Positions 28,273 to 39,970 of a DNA stretch of 64,000 nt are shown here, in pieces. Positions within the stretch are counted from its first letter, which is position 1. The number at the start of each line of letters is the position of its first letter. Source of the DNA: Leptolyngbya subtilissima AS-A7 (GTDB taxonomy: Bacteria > Cyanobacteriota > Cyanobacteriia > Phormidesmidales > Phormidesmidaceae); assembly GCF_039962255.1 (NCBI RefSeq), contig NZ_JAMPKY010000004.1, forward strand, positions 416,467 through 480,466, in the 5' to 3' direction. Below the pieces are notes generated by a model. That model was given only the letters and a program-made list of their open reading frames with translations, ran no database searches and had not been told where the DNA came from. The position numbers and the translations under genes were made by a program.

Positions 28273-28951
28273 GGGCCAAATTTAGAACCTTAGGGGCAGG
28301 CTTGCGCCGAATCCAATCGAAGTAGTACCACAGCACCCCGCCGTCGAGCACCAGCACCACCAGCACCTTGAGCAAAAAGCGCGGCGTCAGCTCGCCCCGC
28401 AAAAACGAGGTCAAAAAGGCAATCACTGCGCCAATGGCAATGATGGTGGCGATCAGCAAGGTTAGATAGGTAAGCACCTTACGCACCTCCGAGAAATGCT
28501 TTTCGCGGTGGGCCGCCAAGTCGCGGTTGATCTGCCGCATCAGCCCTAGGTACACCGGGTAGGCCACTAGCAACCGCGCTAGGGCAAAGGCCACCTGCCA
28601 GGAGGGGTCGCCGTAATAGTTGTTCAAACTGTCGGGAATCAAGTGGTTGATGAAGATAAAGGCCATCTCACCGAGCGCTTGAATCCAGATGCCCAGGGTG
28701 ACAAAGGCCAATAAATAGAAGAAGGCATCGCGCGCTAGCTCGCCCGAGCCGCCGCGCGGTGTGGGCAGTGGGCGACCCACCAACCCTTCGTACACTTCAA
28801 AAAAGGCGCGCTCTACCTCTCGCGAGGGCCAGCCGTAGTCGCGCAGCAGTCTGCTGATGAATTCGTCGGAGGAGCCGCGATCGCGCGCCAGCAAAATAAA
28901 CTGCACTAGCTCGCTGCGACTGTCGGGGGTAGGAGGAAGATCTGTACTCAT
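28265..28951 (-). CDS. DUF5671 membrane protein
   Basis: About 228 aa. The N-terminal 55 residues form a soluble helical segment (SELVQFILLARDRGSSDEFI, a small UBA-like or SHOCT-like helix pair). Four hydrophobic helices follow: FFYLLAFVTLGIWIQALGEM, WQVAFALARLLVAYPVYLGL, VLTYLTLLIATIIAIGAVIA and LKVLVVLVLDGGVLWYYFDW. The FYLL-FVTLGI start and Tyr-rich last helix fit DUF5671. Role unknown. I chose the ATG at 28951 (MSTDLPPTPD) over 28972. First gene of a two-gene overlapping operon. Confidence 0.8.
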   Translation of the reverse strand: MSTDLPPTPDSRSELVQFILLARDRGSSDEFISRLLRDYGWPSREVERAFFEVYEGLVGRPLPTPRGGSGELARDAFFYLLAFVTLGIWIQALGEMAFIFINHLIPDSLNNYYGDPSWQVAFALARLLVAYPVYLGLMRQINRDLAAHREKHFSEVRKVLTYLTLLIATIIAIGAVIAFLTSFLRGELTPRFLLKVLVVLVLDGGVLWYYFDWIRRKPAPKVLNLAHE

Positions 28952-29064
28952 GGGCCTACGGTAATCCGCCATAGATATTCTAAAAAGAATGAGTGATCCA
29001 CCTGTTTAACTGTCCTTTAAAACCCGAATCGGAGGCAGGCTCAATTTGCCATTGCCCTCTTGTA

Positions 29065-29087
29065 GGGGCATTGCAGTGCAATGCCCC
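29065..29087. repeat. REP palindrome upstream of the RAYT gene
   Basis: Perfect 11-bp arms GGGGCATTGCA and TGCAATGCCCC around a single G, preceded by GTA. It lies about 85 bp before the transposase start. Same family as 29770-29798 and, in diverged form, 29447-29475. Confidence 0.88.
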
Positions 29088-29172
29088 ACGCCGATCGCTG
29101 CAATAAACAGCAAACTTGCACCAGCACGGTTTCATCAGGGCATCCTCAAGGCACTGGCCGTCAACCCTGCTG

Positions 29173-29721
29173 ATGAAGTACAACCCCGACAAACATCACC
29201 GTCGTTCCCTGCGCCTCAAGGAGTACGACTACTCATCCGCAGGGGCGTATTTCATCACGATCTGCACCTTTCAACGCCATTGCCTATTTGGACAGGTAGT
29301 CAATGGTGAAACGCAAATCAGTGAATTTGGTTCTATCGCAACAGAATGCTGGCAAGCGATTCCAGAGCATTTTCCACATATTGAACTTGACGGCTACATT
29401 GTGATGCCTAATCATGTCCATGGAATTTTGGTTGCCGAAGATCCCCGTAAGGGCTTTGCACTGCCATGCCCCTACGCCTCCGTATTTGGCAAGATGTCTT
29501 CCGGTTCAATTCCAACAGTTGTTCGTTCCTACAAATCTGCCACGACCAAACACATCAACACCCTGCGTGATGCAGCAGGCACACCGGTTTGGCAGCGCAA
29601 CTATTACGACCACATTATTCGGAACGGGCGATCGCTCCAGCACATGCGTCACTACATCACAAACAATCCTGTATCCTGGGCCGACGACCAACTGCATCCA
29701 TGCAACCCATCAAAATGGTGA
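29173..29721 (+). CDS. REP-associated tyrosine transposase (RAYT, IS200/Y1 type)
   Basis: About 182 aa from the ATG at 29173 (MKYNPDKHHRRSLRL). Typical RAYT features: YFITICTFQRHCLFG, the HUH metal site in MPNHVHGILV, and the C-terminal helix WQRNYYDHIIRNGRSLQHMR with the catalytic Tyr of the NYYDHIIR motif. RAYTs nick and move REP palindromes, and these lie on both sides. The variable loop after MPNHVHGIL encodes RKGFALPCPY from a DNA stretch that is itself a diverged REP palindrome (29447-29475). The frame is open throughout, so the enzyme may be functional. Confidence 0.88.
   Translation: MKYNPDKHHRRSLRLKEYDYSSAGAYFITICTFQRHCLFGQVVNGETQISEFGSIATECWQAIPEHFPHIELDGYIVMPNHVHGILVAEDPRKGFALPCPYASVFGKMSSGSIPTVVRSYKSATTKHINTLRDAAGTPVWQRNYYDHIIRNGRSLQHMRHYITNNPVSWADDQLHPCNPSKW
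29447..29475. repeat. Diverged REP palindrome inside the RAYT coding sequence
   Basis: GTAAGGGCTTTGCA and TGCCATGCCCCTAC pair with three mismatches and match the REP consensus of the flanking copies. The following CC-CTACGC context also matches the copy at 29770. Confidence 0.7.
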
Positions 29722-29742
29722 TGGCTACCTCAGTGGAGAGGG

Positions 29743-29800
29743 ATGAAATTTTGGTTGCTGAAGACACCTGTAGGGGCATTGCACTGCAATGCTCCTACGC
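29743..29800 (+). repeat. REP palindrome joined to a copied piece of RAYT coding sequence
   Basis: The palindrome proper is 29770-29798 (arms GTAGGGGCATTGCA and TGCAATGCTCCTAC, one mismatch). The 26 bases before it (GAAATTTTGGTTGCTGAAGA and on) copy the coding sequence before the internal REP (29423-29442). It is therefore either a remnant of a second RAYT gene or a segmental duplication. Confidence 0.75.
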
Positions 29801-29876
29801 AAATCCTGGCAATACACTACAAACCCCTATACCTCGGCATTTAGCAGATGGCTTCGCCCTGCCGAATTGGAAATAG

Positions 29877-31997
29877 CTACATCCCCAAATTTGCCGCTAA
29901 AAACGCCCATTTATCCGACACTTCTTCGATCACCTTCGCCGTTGGTTTACCCGCCCCGTGCCCCGCCTTCGTCTCAATGCGAATGAGAACAGGAGCCTCT
30001 CCCTGATGAGCCGCTTGCAGTGCCGCCGCAAACTTAAAGCTGTGGGCCGGCACCACCCGATCGTCGTGGTCAGCAGTAGAAATCAGCGTCGCCGGGTAGG
30101 CCGTCCCCGGCTCCAGATTGTGCAGCGGCGAATAGCCGTAGAGCACCCTAAACTCCTCCTCATTCTGGGGCGAACCATAGTCCGACTCCCAGGCCCAGCC
30201 AATGGTGAACTGGTTAAACCGCAGCATATCCATCACCCCCACCGCTGGCAGCGCCGCCGCAAACAGATCGGGCCGCTGGGTCATGCAGGCCCCCACCAGC
30301 AGTCCCCCGTTGCTGCCACCCGCGATCGCCAGCTTTTCCGCCGACGTATAGCCCTCAGCGATCAACCACTCCGCTGCCGCAATAAAGTCATCAAACACGT
30401 TCTGCTTATTCAGCTTCGTGCCCGCTAAGTGCCACTCTTCGCCATACTCGCCGCCGCCGCGCAGGTTCGGCATCGCATAGACGCCGCCCATCTCCATCCA
30501 CACCAGGTTGCTCACCGAAAACGACGGCGTCAGCGAAATGCTAAAGCCCCCATAGCCATAGAGCAGCGTTGGGTTCTGCCCATTCAGCTCAATCCCTTTC
30601 TTGTGGGTGATAAACATCGGCACCCGCGTACCGTCTTTGCTGGTATAAAACACCTGGGTCGTGGTGTAGGCACTCGGGTCAAAATCCACCTCGGGCTGGC
30701 GATAGAGGCTGCTCTCCCCCGTCACCATGTCATAGCGGTAAATCGTGGGCGGCACCGTAAAGCTGGTAAAGCTGTAGAAGGTTTCGGTATCTTCCCGCTT
30801 ACCGTCAAAGCCTCCCGCCGACCCAATTCCCGGCAGCTCCACCTCCCGCACCAGTTCTCCGGTCAGCGAGAAGATGCGAATCGTGGTGTAGGCATCCTTC
30901 AAATAATCCGCCACAAACTGGTGATTGAGAATGCCGACGCCCTCTAAGGTGTCGTCGTTTTCGGGAATGATCTCTTGCCAGTGCGATCGCTCCGGCTGGG
31001 CAATATCGATCGCAATCAGCCGCCCCTTCGGCGCATCTAAATCGGTGCGAAACCAAAATAGCGTGCCGTCGTTATCCACAAAGCTGTAGCTGGCCTCAAA
31101 CTCTGAGATCAGCTCTACCACAGGGCTTTCTGGGTCGTTCAGGTCTTTGTAAAACACCAGGTTGTTGGGGTCAGTCCCCTTCCACACCGAGATGATCAAA
31201 TAGCGCCCGTCTTCGGTGACGCCACCGCCAAAGCCCCACTCTTTTTGATCGGGGCGCTCATACACCAGCACATCCTCGCTTTGGGGCGTGCCCAGGCGAT
31301 GGTAGTAGAGCTTCTGGTAATAGTTAACTGCCTCTAGCTTGCTTGCCTCGTCCGGCTCATCGTAGCGACTGTAGAAAAAGCCCTGGTAGTCGTGACTCCA
31401 CGATGCGCCCGAAAACTTCACCCACTTCAGCAAGTCGTCGGTGTCTGCGCCAGTCTCAATATCGCGCACGCGCCACTCAACCCAGTCTGACCCCGCGCTC
31501 GACAAACCATAGGCCATGTATGCCCCATTCTCACTCACCTCCATGCCGCTAAGCGACACCGTGCCATCCTCCGACAGCGTGTTGGGGTCGAGCAGCATGC
31601 GGGGCTCGGCCTCTAGGCTAGGCAGGGTGTAGAGAACGCTCTGGTTTTGCAGGCCGTCGTTTTTAAAGTAAAAATATCGCCCACCCCGCTTGAAAGGAGT
31701 GCTGTAGCGCTCATAGTTCCAGATTTGGGTGAGGCGATCGTTAATTTCCCCACGCCTCGACAGCGTTTGTAGATAGCTATCAGTAACCGCATTCTGGGCC
31801 TCAATCCACTCCTGGCTGGCAGGAGATTGCGGATCTTCGAGCCAGCGGTAGGGATCAGGTACCGCCACACCATGATAGGTATCGACCTGGTCGTGCTGGG
31901 GGCTAGGGGGGTAAGTGAGGAAGTTAGCAATCATAGGAGCTTGAGATAGACCAAGGGCTAGTAGTAACCCTAACAAGAACCGTAGAGAATCGCGCAC
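29877..31997 (-). CDS. Prolyl oligopeptidase (S9A), probably exported
   Basis: 706 aa. It starts with a hydrophobic signal-like segment (LRFLLGLLLALGLSQAP), then the S9A entry motif HGVAVPDPYRWLEDP, a beta-propeller (about 90-440) and an alpha/beta-hydrolase domain. The catalytic triad is Ser562 in AGGSNGGLLVG, Asp in DHDDRVVPAHS and His in KAGHGAGKP. It cleaves short peptides after proline. The start is a GTG at 31997, since no in-frame ATG precedes the signal; starting at the Met near residue 22 would give a cytoplasmic enzyme. Location is therefore uncertain. It ends 155 bp from the RAYT gene, convergently. Confidence 0.92.
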   Translation of the reverse strand: MRDSLRFLLGLLLALGLSQAPMIANFLTYPPSPQHDQVDTYHGVAVPDPYRWLEDPQSPASQEWIEAQNAVTDSYLQTLSRRGEINDRLTQIWNYERYSTPFKRGGRYFYFKNDGLQNQSVLYTLPSLEAEPRMLLDPNTLSEDGTVSLSGMEVSENGAYMAYGLSSAGSDWVEWRVRDIETGADTDDLLKWVKFSGASWSHDYQGFFYSRYDEPDEASKLEAVNYYQKLYYHRLGTPQSEDVLVYERPDQKEWGFGGGVTEDGRYLIISVWKGTDPNNLVFYKDLNDPESPVVELISEFEASYSFVDNDGTLFWFRTDLDAPKGRLIAIDIAQPERSHWQEIIPENDDTLEGVGILNHQFVADYLKDAYTTIRIFSLTGELVREVELPGIGSAGGFDGKREDTETFYSFTSFTVPPTIYRYDMVTGESSLYRQPEVDFDPSAYTTTQVFYTSKDGTRVPMFITHKKGIELNGQNPTLLYGYGGFSISLTPSFSVSNLVWMEMGGVYAMPNLRGGGEYGEEWHLAGTKLNKQNVFDDFIAAAEWLIAEGYTSAEKLAIAGGSNGGLLVGACMTQRPDLFAAALPAVGVMDMLRFNQFTIGWAWESDYGSPQNEEEFRVLYGYSPLHNLEPGTAYPATLISTADHDDRVVPAHSFKFAAALQAAHQGEAPVLIRIETKAGHGAGKPTAKVIEEVSDKWAFLAANLGM

Positions 31998-32157
31998 GTA
32001 ATCATGCCCTTCGTTAATTCAGGAATCCACGCCTAGGGCGGGCTATTTGCCTAGTTTTCTATAGCAGTGTTCGAATAGCTGCTAAAAACTTCTAAATTTA
32101 TGGTCACAAGGCTTTGGAACCTATACATATTCTCTATTGACGAATGGCGGAAACTGA

Positions 32158-34326
<2,169 letters not shown>

Positions 34327-34650
34327 TACTCGCCAAGCTAGTTGTGATTAGCCCTGGGAACCTAGAACTCAGGATCTCAGGCTTAAGACAAACCGTGAAC
34401 CATACACCTTAAACCCCAAACCACTACCAACCCATCACTACTGACTCGACAATCTACTCAAATTAGTAATCTAATTTTCGCCTCTAGGGCGGGGCAGCGT
34501 TAGCATAGAAAAATCCATCCCTCCCTATAGAAAATTGGCTACCTAATAGGGTCGATAATAGTATCTGAGTGATACAAAATGAAGTAATCCCCTGATTTGC
34601 GGCCCTAGGGCTTGAGCCGAGAATATCGGTGATGCCAGGCCACAGAGCTG
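34327..34650. other. Gene-free spacer of about 320 bp
   Basis: No gene, hairpin or repeat of note. AT-rich between 34430 and 34590, where a promoter for the downstream GAF-EAL gene is likely but cannot be defined. Confidence 0.4.
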
Positions 34651-36042
34651 TTGTTAACCAAATATCCGTACTTATGCTCTTGGCCTGGCCAAATTATCGG
34701 GTTACGTCTAGAACCATCTGAAGCTGAAATCGTCTTAAGTACTGCTGCGGAATACTGTTTGGAGTACCGCTCAATGGTTGGACAACTGGGTCCGGACCCG
34801 ATAGCTAACAAGCTATCGTTGCTCCCTTACGTCTTTTTGTCGGCATCTAGTGCTGAGGGAGAATCGATCGATGAGGTCGTGCTCGATGCCCTATGCGCCA
34901 TTCGCCTCTACCTCGATATGGAGGTGGCGTTTATTGCTGAATTTTCGGGTGGTAGACGCCGATTTCGCTATGTCGATTCATCTTTAGAGCATCCACCGAT
35001 CGCCGTGGGTGACTCAAACCCGCTCGAAGAGAGCTATTGCCAACGCGTTGTCGATGGTCGGCTGCCAGAGCTGATTCAAGATGCCTCAGCAATCCCGGCG
35101 GCGCTAGAACTACCGGTCACTATGGACCTGCCGGTGGGAGCCCACCTCAGCGTGCCCATCCGCTTGGGGAACGGGCAGCTCTACGGAACCTTCTGCTGCT
35201 TTAGCACTCGGCCCGACTTTACCCTGGGCAATCGCGACTTGTCTATCATGCGCGTGTTTGCCAATTTTGCTTCCCGCCAAATTGGCCGAGAGCTAGCCAC
35301 CCAGCGCCAGTACCGAGAGATGCGCCAGCGCATTGTCTCAGTGCTAGAGTCTGAATCGTTTACCATCGTCTACCAGCCGATTGTTCACTTAGGAGACAAC
35401 AAGATCATCGGCTTCGAGGCTCTGACCCGGTTTTGGTCTAGGCCCATTCGCAGCCCTGATGTGTGGTTTAACGAGGCGGCTGAAGTGGGTCTGAGCGAAG
35501 AGCTGGAGATGGCAGCGATCGCCAAGGCTCTCACGGGCTTCGACCAACTCCCCGACGATATCTATTTGTCTCTCAACGTCTCGCCCGACAACATCTTGAA
35601 TGGCGCTATCCATCGAGCCCTCCACAATGCGCCGCTCGATCGCATTGTGCTGGAGGTCACTGAGCATGTGCCCATCCCCGACTATTCCCAGTTCGGCCAA
35701 GCCCTAGCACCCCTGCGCGATCGCGGCATTCGCCTCGCCGTCGACGATGCTGGCTCGGGCTACGCGAGTTTCCTGCACATTCTCAAGCTCAAGCCAGAAA
35801 TCATCAAGCTCGACATCGGACTCATTCGCGATATTGATACCGACCTTAACCGCCGCGCCTTGACCGCTGCGCTAGTCGGGTTTGCCCAAGAAAGTGGCAG
35901 CCAACTCGTCGCCGAAGGGGTAGAGACAGCCCCAGAGTGCACTGCCCTAAAGCAGCTTTGCGTCAACAAAGCGCAGGGATATTTGCTCGGGCATCCCCTC
36001 CCGATTGGCGAAACCGCAGCGCTGTTTCAGGGCCAGGGCTAA
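34651..36042 (+). CDS. GAF-EAL cyclic-di-GMP phosphodiesterase
   Basis: 463 aa if read from the TTG at 34651; the first ATG in frame is at 34774 and would give 422 aa. Both keep the domains, so the start is open. A GAF domain (about 65-220) lacks an obvious chromophore Cys. The EAL domain follows with FEALTRFW (EAL at about 256-258), ItLEVTEH-like LEVTEHVP, and DDAGSGYAS in place of the usual DDFGTGYSS; the two Asp that bind metal remain. It should hydrolyse c-di-GMP. No membrane segment. Transcribed alone, upstream of a repeat-flanked DUF559 gene. Confidence 0.88.
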   Translation: MLTKYPYLCSWPGQIIGLRLEPSEAEIVLSTAAEYCLEYRSMVGQLGPDPIANKLSLLPYVFLSASSAEGESIDEVVLDALCAIRLYLDMEVAFIAEFSGGRRRFRYVDSSLEHPPIAVGDSNPLEESYCQRVVDGRLPELIQDASAIPAALELPVTMDLPVGAHLSVPIRLGNGQLYGTFCCFSTRPDFTLGNRDLSIMRVFANFASRQIGRELATQRQYREMRQRIVSVLESESFTIVYQPIVHLGDNKIIGFEALTRFWSRPIRSPDVWFNEAAEVGLSEELEMAAIAKALTGFDQLPDDIYLSLNVSPDNILNGAIHRALHNAPLDRIVLEVTEHVPIPDYSQFGQALAPLRDRGIRLAVDDAGSGYASFLHILKLKPEIIKLDIGLIRDIDTDLNRRALTAALVGFAQESGSQLVAEGVETAPECTALKQLCVNKAQGYLLGHPLPIGETAALFQGQG

Positions 36043-36067
36043 GCAGTTTTGAAATTGATCTCCACTC

Positions 36068-36102
36068 CTCAAAGTCCCCCAGAATTGGGGGATTTAGGGG
36101 GC
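36068..36102. repeat. 35-bp direct repeat, left copy flanking DUF559
   Basis: Identical over 35 bases to 36597-36631. It contains the palindrome CCCCCAGAATTGGGGG and then ATTTAGGGGGC. Weaker similarity continues for about 70 bp beyond each copy (AGCTCT, CTTGTAACCCGC against CTGTAACCTGC, then C-rich runs). Confidence 0.9.
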
Positions 36103-36157
36103 CGACAGCTCTGGGCAAGCCCCCAGAAACCCTTGTAACCCGCTATAGTTTGGCTTC

Positions 36158-36550
36158 CTAGCCCCTCAATTCTGAAGAGGACCGGGATTCTGCAACTTGA
36201 GCAATACGATCGAGAACAACGGCCAGATTGTCCGCGACCTCTGCATTTGAGAATCGCAAAACGCAATAACCGAAATCTTGAAGATGCTCTGTCCGCGCTT
36301 TGTCGTAGGCTTCTTGCTGGTTATGAACGCTACCATCAACTTCAATAACCAATTTGCAGGATGGGCAGTAAAAGTCAACAATGAATCGTCCCACAGGATG
36401 CTGACATCGGAACCTGAGTCCGTTCAACTGCCGTCCTCGCAATGCTTTCCACAGTCTTGTCTCAGCAGGGGTAAGGTTTTGCCTTAACTCTCGGGCAGCC
36501 TGCTCAATTGACCGAGTAGTACCACGAATCCTTGGAGAGTCCTTGGCCAT
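36158..36550 (-). CDS. DUF559 (Vsr-like) endonuclease-fold protein
   Basis: 130 aa. The core LTPAETRLWKALRGRQLNGL, QHPVGRFIVDFYCPSCKLVI, EVDGSVHN and YCVLRFSN is the full DUF559 domain, related to the very-short-patch repair endonuclease fold; the D-x-Y and E-V-D-G residues form the likely active site. No function is proven for most members. The gene lies between two exact 35-bp direct repeats (36068 and 36597), as if carried on a small mobile unit. The ATG at 36550 gives a short basic leader before the domain. Confidence 0.9.
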   Translation of the reverse strand: MAKDSPRIRGTTRSIEQAARELRQNLTPAETRLWKALRGRQLNGLRFRCQHPVGRFIVDFYCPSCKLVIEVDGSVHNQQEAYDKARTEHLQDFGYCVLRFSNAEVADNLAVVLDRIAQVAESRSSSELRG

Positions 36551-36596
36551 TGATGGACAGTGATAGAATTTCCTCTATCAAGATTGCCCAGTGCCA

Positions 36597-36631
36597 CTCA
36601 AAGTCCCCCAGAATTGGGGGATTTAGGGGGC
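36597..36631. repeat. 35-bp direct repeat, right copy flanking DUF559
   Basis: Exact match to 36068-36102. It continues into a diverged ~80-bp tail ending in CCCCCCAAAATTGGGGGG near 36692-36709, a second palindrome. Confidence 0.9.
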
Positions 36632-36834
36632 AAGATAGCTCTTAGCAGACCGCTAAGTCTCTTCTGTAACCTGCCAAAGTTTTGCCCCCCTGCCCCCCAA
36701 AATTGGGGGGTTCTGACAGACCCTATCGATCTCACCCGCCGAGACAGCGTGTATTCTAGAGTGTCAGTCTGACCCGAGACACCCGCCCGTAACCCAGGCA
36801 GTTAACCCCCGGCAGTTACCCAAGGAGACAACGT

Positions 36835-38742
<1,908 letters not shown>

Positions 38743-38959
38743 GGGGTTTGCTCAGATATGGCAGGCGACTGGTCTTAGTCGCCTGCTAGCGCACCAGGGG
38801 GCTGTCTCGGTGAGTCGCTGGCTTCCTGGACAGTTGGCGGAAGTAAAGGAAATTTCATTGACCAATGAATTTCGAGACCGCTGGGCTATCTTAGAGAAGC
38901 CTAGGCTATATCTATGAAAGCCTTAAGTAAGCTTAGCGCTAGATGCCCCCTCTAGCTAA

Positions 38960-39922
38960 ATGATGCTGAAAGACCTGTCATACTACGCCAAAAAGTTTGC
39001 GAAGCTGAACGTCAACAAACATCGAGAGCGAGGGGCTGCTCCTCATAAGCCTGTGCTCTTGATTTCAGTAATTGAATTGATTGAGCAGGGCAAGATTCGA
39101 CTGAATCAGGTGCCACTGTCGCCAGAGCTAATTTCGACATTTCTGAAGTATTGGCGCAGTCTAGTAAGAACTGACCATCAATCAGATATTTCACTACCAT
39201 TTGTGCATTTAACGGGGGATGAGTTTTGGCACCTAACGTTTTACCCTGATAGTGAAACGGCAACCCCGACGGGGTTGGGCCGCAAGGGCGTTACGGCTGT
39301 TAGACGGATTGTGCAGTATGCGTGGCTAGACCCAGAGCTATTTTCCATCTTGCAAGACCCAGGGCAGCGGGTGACTTTGCTGCGGGTGCTAATTGATAGC
39401 TGGTTCTCAGGGCGATCGAATGAGATTGAGCAGCTGTCACTCATCGATGAGTTTGAGTTGGTGAAAACCCAGCTCTTGCGAGAAGGCGGAGCGACTTACA
39501 ACGTCGAAGACCTTAAAGATGAGGAAAACATTGTTGTCAGAAATGGGGCGTTTCGCAAAATTGTGGTGTCGCTATATGACCAGCGCTGTGCGTTTTGCAG
39601 GTTAAGGATTATTAGCGCGGATGGACAAGACATTGTGGATGGTGCCCACATTAAGCCGTTTGCTGAGTTTAGGGATGATCGCTTTGTGAACGGGCTAGCG
39701 CTCTGCAAGAACCATCACTGGGCGTTTGACCACGGCTGGTTTGGGGTGGATGACGACTACCGAATTGTGATTCCGCAGGAGCGGTTTATGGAGGAGCCAG
39801 CGGTGGAGAGTCGAGAGATGGTAGCGTTTGGGGGAGAGACGATTGGGCTGCCGGAGGAGCGAGAGTTTAGGCCGAGTTTGGAGGGGTTGAAGTGGCATAG
39901 AGAGAAGTGGCGTATCATGTAG
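38960..39922 (+). CDS. HNH endonuclease, possible type IV (modified-DNA) restriction enzyme
   Basis: 320 aa. The N-terminal domain (about 1-160) has the phrase RGAAPHKPVLLISVIELIEQG, the hallmark start of the domain in ScoMcrA-like enzymes that read phosphorothioated or other modified DNA. The C-terminal HNH domain has CAFCRL, DGAHIKPFAEF, NGLALCKNHHWAFD and GWFGV, with all His/Asn in place. Its expected role is cutting modified foreign DNA. The modification read is not predictable here. It opens a small accessory island and is followed by the interrupted AIPR gene 49 bp later. Two adjacent ATGs (38960, 38963) could start it. Confidence 0.85.
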   Translation: MMLKDLSYYAKKFAKLNVNKHRERGAAPHKPVLLISVIELIEQGKIRLNQVPLSPELISTFLKYWRSLVRTDHQSDISLPFVHLTGDEFWHLTFYPDSETATPTGLGRKGVTAVRRIVQYAWLDPELFSILQDPGQRVTLLRVLIDSWFSGRSNEIEQLSLIDEFELVKTQLLREGGATYNVEDLKDEENIVVRNGAFRKIVVSLYDQRCAFCRLRIISADGQDIVDGAHIKPFAEFRDDRFVNGLALCKNHHWAFDHGWFGVDDDYRIVIPQERFMEEPAVESREMVAFGGETIGLPEEREFRPSLEGLKWHREKWRIM

Positions 39923-39970
39923 AGAAGAATTTTAAATTGAGTTTTTATTTCCAGTATATTGAGTTTTGAC

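Noticed and set aside
36720..36834. glmS ribozyme upstream of glmS
   Set aside because: The core sequence and pseudoknot pairing could not be matched; the region is short and carries a C/G palindrome instead.
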